The position numbers and the translations under genes are program-made. The notes beneath the pieces are model-generated. The model saw nothing but the letters and a program-made list of their open reading frames with translations, searched no databases and had not been told where the DNA came from. Below, piece after piece: positions 5,740-11,380 of a stretch of DNA of 11,380 nt. The number at the start of each line of letters is the position of its first letter. Position 1 is the first letter of the stretch. The stretch covers positions 1 through 11,380 of the forward strand of contig JASEIE010000100.1 in the NCBI GenBank assembly GCA_030024065.1, written 5' to 3'. This DNA comes from Thermodesulfobacteriota bacterium. GTDB taxonomy: Bacteria > Desulfobacterota > BSN033 > UBA1163.

Positions 5740-7731
5740 CTAATATTTGATTCGATGATAGGTCTGATAGGGCAGGAAGTCGACCCTCATCCCCATCCTG
5801 TAGCCATCCCGAATGGCTGCCGTCCCCCTGCGGACGGTGATACAATCTCCGATCATATAAAGGTCTTTTGCATATTTACCATAGGCGACTTCTTTGTTCG
5901 GAACGAGATTGGCCAGGACAACAGAGTCAGCAGGGATGGTTGTCTCCTTCTTATCCGGTCCCTCCACAAGCACCTCTTTGTCCCGGATCTCCTTTACTGT
6001 GCTCAGGACAACCTGGGCCACTTTTCCCTCCTTCAGTTTCTTCATATATCTCCAGATATAAGAGGGATTGACATCCGTCCCGAATTTTTTCGGTTTATCC
6101 ACAATGGAGACATTGTTTTTCCCCTTATCAATGATATAGAGAGCCGTGGCAATGGCTGCACCAGAACCACCCACAATCACCACATTCTCGCCCAGTGTTA
6201 CCCTTCCTTCCAGGACATCGAAAAGCGAAACGACATGTTTCTTGTCACTGCCAGGAATGGATCTGTCAGGGGTAGCTCCTGTGGCGATGATGACGGAGTC
6301 TGCTTTTTCCTTCTCGAGAAATTCTTTCGTCACAGGGGTTTTAAGGACAATCTTCGCACCATGTTTGTCGCATTGGACCTTGAGATAATCGACCATCCGC
6401 TGGAATTCATTATCACCCCATGGGCCATGGGCTGCTGCCGAGAATTGTCCACCCACATGATCGTTCTTCTCATAGACGGTAACATCATGGCCCTTTTCCG
6501 CAGCGATGGCTGCAGCCTGAAGACCTGCAATCCCTGATCCAACGACAATCACCTTCTTCTTCGTTTTTGATTTTTGGAAGCCATAGAAACCCCATTCCAC
6601 TTCGCCCTCATGTCCGAGGGAAGGCCGGACGGTACAGCAGAGCTCTGAATCTCTGAATAACCGGGCCAGGCAGACATTGCAGGCGATACAGGGGATGATA
6701 TCCTGCTGACGGTCTTCCATGATTTTTTTGGGGAGGAACGGGTCAGCGATCATGGGCCGGCACATCTCCCAGAGGTCGAGTCTCCCCTCTGCAACGGCCT
6801 TTTCCGGGATATCCGGCACAAAGAGACGATAGGCCATACTGACAGGAACTTTAATATTCTTCTTCATCCGCTCCGCAATATAGAGCCAGTTCCCCATGGG
6901 AACATCCCGGGAGATAACCGAAACAGGAGATTCCTGCCAACCCGCCGTGACGCTCAAATAGTCGATCCCTGCCTTCTCGGCGATCTCGATCGATTCGAGG
7001 CTCTCTTCCGGTGTATTTCCACCCCGGTCATCCAGTAATTCCTCCCCGCAGAGACGGATTCCGATGGACACCTCCGAAGGAACCGCCTTTCGAATCCCTT
7101 CGATAATCTCCCGCATGAACCGGGACCGACCATGGATGTCACCCCCATATTCGTCTGTGCGCTTGTTCGTATAAGCCGAAATGAAATTTGAGATGAGGTA
7201 ACCCACGATTCCCGAAACCTCAACGATCTGGAAGCCGGCTTCGACTGCCCTGACTGCTCCATCGATATGTTCCTGGATGCAAGTCTGGACCTCCTCTTTT
7301 GTCATCTCCTTAGGAGGTCTGAAGATGGGGAGCTTCTGAGGGACATTGGAGGGGCCAGCCGTATAGGGAAGTTCGATTCCTCCCACACGACCGCAGTGCA
7401 TCAATTGAAGACAGGCAATTGAATCATGTTTCTTAATGACATCTGCGATCTTTTTGAGGCCCGGGATAAATTTGTCATCCCAGATAGCCATCATCCCCAC
7501 ATAACCTTTGCCTTCACCTGTAGAATCTGTGAAGGCTCCCTGAGAGGTGACGATGCCTGCACCGCCCCTGGCTTGAGCCTCCATATAAGCCACTTCTTTA
7601 TCAGAGACATACCCATCCCGATAATTAAAATTTGTCTCTGTGGAGGCATACTTAATCCGGTTTTTAATCTCCAATTTGCCAATCTTGATCGGACTGAAAA
7701 TATGTGGATACTTTTTAATTCCTGGATACAT
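5740..7731 (-). CDS. FMN/FAD/[4Fe-4S] NADH:flavin oxidoreductase (2,4-dienoyl-CoA / 2-enoate reductase family)
   Basis: 663 residues with the full architecture of the FadH, enoate reductase, BaiCD and trimethylamine dehydrogenase family. An old-yellow-enzyme TIM barrel occupies about 1-345 (FSPIKIGKLEIKNRI near the start, GYLISNF at 177-183 including the conserved Tyr, and RTDEYGG at 191-197). A [4Fe-4S] site has Cys 348, 351, 354 and 365 or 366. An FAD/NAD module starts at VVGSGIAG (396-403), with a second Rossmann-like motif VIVGGSG (518-524) and a closing IGDC (627-630). The cluster spacing C-x2-C-x2-C matches trimethylamine-dehydrogenase-like members better than E. coli FadH (C-x2-C-x3-C). 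GGAGGGAGATT precedes the ATG. It heads an operon with a ferredoxin and an epimerase-like protein, which suggests reduction of an unsaturated CoA ester or enoate. The substrate is unknown. Confidence 0.95.
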   Translation of the reverse strand: MYPGIKKYPHIFSPIKIGKLEIKNRIKYASTETNFNYRDGYVSDKEVAYMEAQARGGAGIVTSQGAFTDSTGEGKGYVGMMAIWDDKFIPGLKKIADVIKKHDSIACLQLMHCGRVGGIELPYTAGPSNVPQKLPIFRPPKEMTKEEVQTCIQEHIDGAVRAVEAGFQIVEVSGIVGYLISNFISAYTNKRTDEYGGDIHGRSRFMREIIEGIRKAVPSEVSIGIRLCGEELLDDRGGNTPEESLESIEIAEKAGIDYLSVTAGWQESPVSVISRDVPMGNWLYIAERMKKNIKVPVSMAYRLFVPDIPEKAVAEGRLDLWEMCRPMIADPFLPKKIMEDRQQDIIPCIACNVCLARLFRDSELCCTVRPSLGHEGEVEWGFYGFQKSKTKKKVIVVGSGIAGLQAAAIAAEKGHDVTVYEKNDHVGGQFSAAAHGPWGDNEFQRMVDYLKVQCDKHGAKIVLKTPVTKEFLEKEKADSVIIATGATPDRSIPGSDKKHVVSLFDVLEGRVTLGENVVIVGGSGAAIATALYIIDKGKNNVSIVDKPKKFGTDVNPSYIWRYMKKLKEGKVAQVVLSTVKEIRDKEVLVEGPDKKETTIPADSVVLANLVPNKEVAYGKYAKDLYMIGDCITVRRGTAAIRDGYRMGMRVDFLPYQTYHRIKY

Positions 7732-7786
7732 AATCTCCCTCCTTCGATAAGGTTAAACCTTTTTGGACAGAAAAAACTTCTATCAT
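7715..7786 (-). other. Possible 23-codon upstream ORF overlapping the flavoenzyme start
   Basis: GGAAGGAGGCG leads directly into ATG at 7786. The frame encodes 23 residues (begins MIEVFSVQKG) and ends with TAA at 7715-7717, inside the first codons of the flavoenzyme in another frame. The ribosome site is as strong as that of the main gene. It could couple or limit translation of the flavoenzyme. No family is recognisable and it may be chance. Confidence 0.25.
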
Positions 7787-7808
7787 CGCCTCCTTCCTTT
7801 GTCAAGAA

Positions 7809-7836
7809 GTATTTCACAAATTGTATTTCACAAATT
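7809..7836. repeat. Perfect tandem duplication of a 14-bp unit
   Basis: GTATTTCACAAATT occurs twice in immediate succession (7809-7822 and 7823-7836), in the leader between the promoter at 7924-7952 and the flavoenzyme start. It may be a pair of protein-binding sites or a recent slippage event. Confidence 0.85.
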
Positions 7837-7916
7837 TGAATTTCAATGGCTGTAACTTATTAAAATTTCAGTACTTATCCATTGATTCCGATGAGACATT
7901 CGAAAAGAGATTTTAG

Positions 7917-7931
7917 TGTATACCGTATACA
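7917..7931. promoter_or_regulatory. Palindromic operator over the -10 of the redox operon
   Basis: TGTATACCGTATACA is a perfect 7-bp inverted repeat around one central base. It covers the -10 element of the promoter at 7924-7952, the position of a steric repressor site. The GTAT...ATAC half-site type is compatible with a GntR/FadR-subfamily regulator, though TetR-type binding cannot be excluded. No regulator gene is in the window. Confidence 0.6.
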
Positions 7932-7952
7932 AAAAAAGTGCGTCTTTGTCAA
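7924..7952 (-). promoter_or_regulatory. Sigma-70 promoter of the flavoenzyme-ferredoxin-epimerase operon
   Basis: A perfect -35 TTGACA (7947-7952), a 17-bp spacer and a -10 TATACG (7924-7929) on the minus strand. Initiation near 7917 would give a leader of roughly 185 bases, containing the 14-bp duplication and the short upstream ORF. A second TTGACA lies at 7800-7805, with a poor -10 overlapping the upstream ORF's start, and is less convincing. Confidence 0.6.
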
Positions 7953-8203
7953 GTCAAAATTGGGTATGATTTTCCGTCGTTCTAAACCTTTTGTCTCCTG
8001 TCATTCCAGGATTGCTTATTTTCCCGCCCGAAGCAGGGCTAAAGTCTTGCCTATTAACAACGGGGGCGGAAGAATTCACAAGGAAGAAGAAAGGTGTGCA
8101 TCCATTGGAGAGATGTGAGGATCCGACTATTTCAATGAGAGGATTTAAGAGGTGTTGCTAAAATGGACAGGAAGGGTTTTCAGGGATAGGCTCAGTTTAA
8201 AGT
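7953..8203. other. Intergenic region between mltD and the redox-operon promoter
   Basis: I see no gene here. A plus-strand open frame (7882-8118) has no ribosome site and a low-complexity basic translation. A short GC-rich inverted repeat near 8024-8042 (GCCC and GGGC arms) is too weak to call a terminator, and I find no clear terminator after mltD, which ends at 8204. Confidence 0.5.
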
Positions 8204-9898
8204 TTAAGGTTTTGACCCTCCTACCTTCAATCTCAATCTGTCAGAGGGATAGATTCGATCGTTGCCGTCAAGATTGTTCCAATTCTTGATCTCTGATATA
8301 CTCACATTATATTTACTCGAAATACTCCAGAGAGAATCCCCTGTTTTCACCACATAGATGATCTCTTTCTTTCCGTTTTCGTCCTGAGAAGCTTCGGAAA
8401 GATTTTCACCCGTTGCCACCCTAATCTTCAGTTGGTCTCCCGGCATGAGCTTTGTTTCCGGATGGAGTTTATTCCAGGCGCTGAGGGCGCCGATATTGAC
8501 CCCCATTTCATTGGCAATGCTCCACAGGGTATCCCCCTTTTTGATGATATAGGTGATCTCTTCTGAACCAGAAGGCCTGCCTTTTTCACCGGATGGTTTC
8601 GATGCCAGTGGACCGGATTTGCTCTCCTTCTCTTTCGGGAGGGGGATGAGAAGGTTCGTACCGACCGATAAGCGGCTTCTCTTTTCCAAACGGTTAATCT
8701 CCAAGATCGGTTCCAATTCGACCCTGTAAAGACGGGCGATTTGCTGGAGGGTATCTCCCTTTTTCACGATATGAGTTTTGAATGAAGTCTTTCCTCCGGG
8801 GCGGAGGGATTCAAAATTCTTCAGGAAGAGGTCTTGCTTCCCAAAAGGAATTTTAATCTCATATTCCGGAACATCAGGGGGAGTGCACCATCTCCGCAAT
8901 TCAGGGTTAAGTTCTTTCAACTCCTCAACCGTGATCTCACAGGCTTTTGCAATGAGCCGGAGATCGATGGCAGGGGGAACCCTTACCTTATCGTAACGAA
9001 GGGGTTCCTGGTATTCGATGCCAATGAATCCATATTTTTCAGGGTCTTTGGCCAGGAGCGCGGCGGCGATCATCTGGGGGACATAATGTTTGGTCTCCTG
9101 CTTCAGGTATCGATATTTGGTCAATTCCCAGAAGTCCTCCGTCCGGTAACGTTTCATTCCATTGGCGATCTTGTTCTCCCCCGCATTATAACCGGCGGCG
9201 GCAAGGTACCAGCATTCGAACATATCATAGAGATCCTTCAGATATCCGGCGGCGGCGATCGTTGATTTCTCGGGATCCCTCCTCTCGTCCACCCACCAGT
9301 TTGACTTCAAACCGTATCTTTTCCCGGTCAGGTAGATAAACTGCCAGGGCCCCATGGCCTTGCTCCTTGAATAGGCGTAAGGGTTAAATCCACTCTCGAT
9401 CATTGAAAGATAGACCAGGTCTTCGGGAAGGCCCTTCTCCTTCAAAACCTCCCTCATGAAAGGGATATATTTTTCGGACCGGGCGAGCCAGTTGGAAAAA
9501 CTGTTTCTGGCCATGGTTTGAAAATAGTGAAGAAAATGTTCCACTTTTTCATTGATGACGATAGGGATGTCGAAGCCTTTCTTCCCCTTCTGTTGATCTC
9601 CGGAAAAAATTTCGAGATTGAAATCGTCGTTGGATTCATCGCTGATGGGAAGATCTAAACGCTGGGCAACCACCTGATTTTCCATTGATGAGAAAGAGGG
9701 GACCGCAGGATTGTCCACCTGAGGTGGGGCAGGTTGATGAGAAAAAAGTTCTTCTAGTTCGGATTGGGTGAAGAGAGAGGGTTTTCTCTCTTCACTGAAG
9801 GGGATGTCGAGATGGTTTTTTGAGGAGGGGGAATGGATGCGGGGTAAACATGCTGAGGAGAAAAACAGGATCAACCCCAAGCAAAGGATCTTGTGCAT
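8204..9898 (-). CDS. mltD: Membrane-bound lytic murein transglycosylase D, lipoprotein with three LysM domains
   Basis: Cleaves the glycan backbone of peptidoglycan, leaving 1,6-anhydro-muramyl ends. It acts in the periplasm, anchored to a membrane by lipid. 564 residues. Seen: a short signal peptide ending FFSSAC, with probable lipidated Cys17; a transglycosylase (SLT) domain at about 143-290 with MIESGFNPYAYS and catalytic Glu168, AMGPWQF at 181-187, and the AAGYNAGENKI segment at 234-244; then three LysM peptidoglycan-binding repeats at about 375-420, 449-493 and 514-558, each with a KKGDTL or KTGDSL core. Linkers between LysM repeats are Ser/Lys/Gly-rich. GGGAGGAG lies before the ATG at 9898. 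It stands alone, with a sigma-54-like promoter about 230 bases upstream as its most recognisable control element. Confidence 0.95.
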   Translation of the reverse strand: MHKILCLGLILFFSSACLPRIHSPSSKNHLDIPFSEERKPSLFTQSELEELFSHQPAPPQVDNPAVPSFSSMENQVVAQRLDLPISDESNDDFNLEIFSGDQQKGKKGFDIPIVINEKVEHFLHYFQTMARNSFSNWLARSEKYIPFMREVLKEKGLPEDLVYLSMIESGFNPYAYSRSKAMGPWQFIYLTGKRYGLKSNWWVDERRDPEKSTIAAAGYLKDLYDMFECWYLAAAGYNAGENKIANGMKRYRTEDFWELTKYRYLKQETKHYVPQMIAAALLAKDPEKYGFIGIEYQEPLRYDKVRVPPAIDLRLIAKACEITVEELKELNPELRRWCTPPDVPEYEIKIPFGKQDLFLKNFESLRPGGKTSFKTHIVKKGDTLQQIARLYRVELEPILEINRLEKRSRLSVGTNLLIPLPKEKESKSGPLASKPSGEKGRPSGSEEITYIIKKGDTLWSIANEMGVNIGALSAWNKLHPETKLMPGDQLKIRVATGENLSEASQDENGKKEIIYVVKTGDSLWSISSKYNVSISEIKNWNNLDGNDRIYPSDRLRLKVGGSKP

Positions 9899-10125
9899 GA
9901 TAAGTACTCCTCCCGAAAGAATGAGAAGATCTGGAAAAGGGCGAAAGAGAAAAATATTTAAAAAGATGGCATAGATCTTTTGTTCTTGTCAAGCCCCAAA
10001 AAACCGACGACATAGACCATGATGCAATTTTGTAAGAAATTGTTCAAATTTGTTCCGGGCTTTATCCATCAATTATATTGTCTTACCGTTATTTGGCTGA
10101 AATTGGTTCAGTATCTCTGGCATTC
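9899..10125. other. Long leader or intergenic region upstream of mltD
   Basis: About 230 bases with no convincing gene. On the minus strand a TATAAT occurs at 10072-10077 with only a poor -35 partner, and a TTGACA occurs near 9989 without a good -10. A 26-codon frame starting with ATG at 10068 lacks a ribosome site. If the sigma-54 site is used, this region is the mltD 5' leader or a small transcript. Confidence 0.4.
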
Positions 10126-10141
10126 AGCAAGTTTTGTGCCA
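10126..10141 (-). promoter_or_regulatory. Sigma-54 (RpoN) type -24/-12 promoter
   Basis: TGGCACAAAACTTGCT on the minus strand matches the consensus TGGCAC-N5-TTGC[A/T] at all fixed positions, with the required 10 bases between GG (-24) and GC (-12). It starts 18 bases after the rhodanese stop and points at mltD. Predicted initiation is near 10115, giving a leader of about 215 bases. Activator sites were not identifiable. Confidence 0.6.
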
Positions 10142-10158
10142 CAAATGGATGAGGATCG

Positions 10159-11091
10159 TTAAGGGTCCATTCCAATTTTTATTGGCATGTTTCGATCGGC
10201 GGACCACTCCACCCAGGATCCTCGATAGAGACGAACGGCAGGAAACCTGAGAACATATTTTAATGTGAAGTAAAGATGGCTGGCTTCTCTTCCGGTACGA
10301 CAGTGGACGATGATCTCTTTGTCCCTCTCGATTCCAGATTCAGCAAATAGTTTCTCCAGATCCTCTCTCTTCTTCCAGACCTTCACCTCATCCCCCTCGA
10401 GGGTCGTCTCCCAGAATATATTTCTCGCTCCAGGAATGTGTCCTCTCCGGATATCTTCACCCTCCTCGCCACTATACTGTTTTGGAGGTCGGGCATCGAC
10501 GATCACGACCCCTTTTGTGGGGAGATGATCCCGAACCCATCTCTTTTCAGTCAGGCTTTCGCGCTTGACCTTACCGAAGAATTTTTTGGGCTGGAGGGTA
10601 GGAAAAGCTTGAGTGATGGGAAGCTTCTCAATCGTCCATTTCTCCCATCCTCCATTCACGACCCCGACTTTTTTATGTCCCAAATAGTCGAGGATCCATG
10701 CGAGAAAGGTGGCATTGGGGTTCGACTTTTCTGAATAGAGGATGACCCACATGGGATTGGAGACACTTAAATAGTCTCCCACCAATTTTTCCAGGAAGAT
10801 CCGATCCGGCCCCTGGCCAGGAATCCCATTTCTGGGAACCTGGAGGTTTTCGAAATGGAGATAGACCGCATTCGGAATATGGCCTTTGAGATAATCGAGC
10901 AGAGAGCTTCGCATATCGATGATGCGAACGGAAGGATGATCCACGACAGGAGTCAGTTCTCCTGTCTCAATAAGTCTGGGGAAGCTCATATTTTTAAAAG
11001 GCGGGGGATAGGCATCGAGGAAGGCCGGGGAAAAGAAAGGGAGGAGGAACAGGAATATTCCCATTAACAAATTTAGACTTCGCTTCTCCAT
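10159..11091 (-). CDS. Exported two-domain rhodanese (thiosulfate/mercaptopyruvate sulfurtransferase family)
   Basis: Transfers sulfur from thiosulfate or a similar donor through a cysteine persulfide. From the chosen start it is 310 residues. Seen: a signal peptide (MEKRSLNLLMGIFLFLLPFF, then SPAFLDA before the likely cleavage site), so it is periplasmic. The N-terminal rhodanese domain has IIDMRS and GHIPNA, but its active-site position reads YSEKSN without Cys, as in the inactive first domain of this family. The C-terminal domain has IVDARPP, RGHIPGA and the active loop CRTGRE, with catalytic Cys264. An ATG at 11106 would add five residues, but the ATG at 11091 has the better spaced AGGG and puts the signal peptide directly at the N-terminus. 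The physiological sulfur donor and acceptor are not evident from the neighbours. Confidence 0.9.
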   Translation of the reverse strand: MEKRSLNLLMGIFLFLLPFFSPAFLDAYPPPFKNMSFPRLIETGELTPVVDHPSVRIIDMRSSLLDYLKGHIPNAVYLHFENLQVPRNGIPGQGPDRIFLEKLVGDYLSVSNPMWVILYSEKSNPNATFLAWILDYLGHKKVGVVNGGWEKWTIEKLPITQAFPTLQPKKFFGKVKRESLTEKRWVRDHLPTKGVVIVDARPPKQYSGEEGEDIRRGHIPGARNIFWETTLEGDEVKVWKKREDLEKLFAESGIERDKEIIVHCRTGREASHLYFTLKYVLRFPAVRLYRGSWVEWSADRNMPIKIGMDP

Positions 11092-11102
11092 ATCGATATC
11101 CC

Positions 11103-11312
11103 TCATCTACCTCTCTCATTTTGGTAACACTTTAGCTCTTTGAAATGGAAGAGCATTAGTCCCCCAATCAGAAATGCTTCCAAAGCTTTAGAATGCGGAT
11201 TTTTGTATTTTATGTCATCGAAATGGAGCAATTTATTAATCAGTCCATAATTGAGAAGACATACTCTTCTAAAATCTTCCATAACCCTAATATTGTTCAG
11301 AGAAACTTTCAC
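11103..11312 (-). CDS. Doubtful 69-codon ORF upstream of the rhodanese
   Basis: Opens with GTG at the edge of a repeat element and has no ribosome site there. An internal ATG at codon 11 has a weak AGGG. Its TGA overlaps the alternative rhodanese ATG at 11106. The translation is AT-rich in codons, has no recognisable domain, and contains one hydrophobic patch (ALEAFLIGGLMLF). It may be a decayed gene remnant or non-coding. I would not treat it as a real protein without homologues. Confidence 0.2.
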   Translation of the reverse strand: MKVSLNNIRVMEDFRRVCLLNYGLINKLLHFDDIKYKNPHSKALEAFLIGGLMLFHFKELKCYQNERGR

Positions 11313-11380
11313 CGTTCACCCTGAGCTTGCCTGCCTGTGCCTGGCAGACAGGTCGAAGGGTGCGCAGCCACGCCGTTCAT
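11310..11380. repeat. Dispersed-type palindromic repeat with a nested hairpin, cut by the window edge
   Basis: The frame CCGTTCACCCTGAGCTTG ... TCGAAGGGTG resembles the CCCTGAGCTTGTCGAAGGG palindrome that I recall as a widely dispersed intergenic repeat in bacterial genomes. The arms CACCCT (11317-11322) and AGGGTG (11357-11362) are separated by an extra block of about 23 bases. That block forms its own hairpin (CCTGT at 11334-11338 against ACAGG at 11348-11352, with an inner GCC/GGC). The sequence then continues to GCCGTTCAT at the edge. Confidence 0.65.

Noticed and set aside
5755..6537. 260-codon plus-strand open frame opposite the flavoenzyme
   Set aside because: It is antisense to well-conserved FAD-domain motifs, has no ribosome site, and its translation shows no domain.
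7882..8118. 78-codon plus-strand open frame in the gap before mltD
   Set aside because: It overlaps the redox promoter and operator, has no ribosome site, and its basic low-complexity translation is unlike a real protein.
9792..10013. 73-codon minus-strand frame overlapping the mltD start
   Set aside because: It runs out of frame through the mltD signal-peptide region and has no ribosome site.
10072..10077. TATAAT on the minus strand upstream of mltD as a sigma-70 promoter
   Set aside because: No acceptable -35 is found at 16 to 18 bp; the nearest (TTCAGC) matches only half the consensus. It remains a weak alternative to the sigma-54 site.

Overview
All recognisable genes in this window lie on the minus strand, so transcription runs from high to low coordinates. 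The gene set is a ferredoxin-dependent 2-oxoacid oxidoreductase (IorA), an unlinked TrpB2-type tryptophan synthase beta chain, an iron-sulfur flavoenzyme of the 2,4-dienoyl-CoA reductase type, a 2x[4Fe-4S] ferredoxin, a methylmalonyl-CoA-epimerase-like protein, a LysM lytic transglycosylase lipoprotein and a candidate sigma-54 promoter. Together these suggest an anaerobic Gram-negative bacterium of moderate GC content, most likely of the former Deltaproteobacteria (Desulfobacterota). That assignment is inference; no rRNA or tRNA is present to anchor it.

Region 1 (1-4770) looks like an amino-acid/2-oxoacid block. A candidate promoter near 4741-4769 precedes trpB2 (4616-3225). A strong intrinsic terminator (3185-3215) follows it. 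Next come a small four-cysteine protein (3133-2864), a class I/II aminotransferase (2859-1765) and the first 564 codons of iorA (from 1693, running off the left edge just before its expected C-terminal ferredoxin domain). The plausible joint function is transamination of aromatic amino acids to aryl-pyruvates, then CoA- and ferredoxin-dependent oxidative decarboxylation by IorAB.

Region 2 (4797-7952) is a self-contained redox operon. Its promoter has a perfect TTGACA, a 17-bp spacer and TATACG, and the -10 is covered by a perfect 7-1-7 palindrome, a likely repressor operator. The order is flavoenzyme (7731-5740), a composite inverted-repeat element (5596-5736), a small ferredoxin (5564-5340), a VOC/epimerase-like protein lacking one usual metal histidine (5299-4877), and an intrinsic terminator (4798-4834). 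The set resembles a CoA-ester or enoate reduction module, but the substrate cannot be read from the sequence.

Region 3 (7953-11380) carries cell-envelope genes. MltD (9898-8204) is a lipoprotein murein transglycosylase with three LysM domains. A match to the sigma-54 consensus (10126-10141) lies between it and an exported two-domain rhodanese (11091-10159). Beyond the rhodanese is an AT-rich stretch with only a doubtful short ORF. The right edge falls in a dispersed-type palindromic repeat with a second hairpin nested inside it.

No CRISPR array, transposase, tRNA, rRNA or phage gene was recognised. The least explained items are the repeat element inside the redox operon, the operator and sigma-54 signals, the epimerase-like protein and the small cysteine protein.
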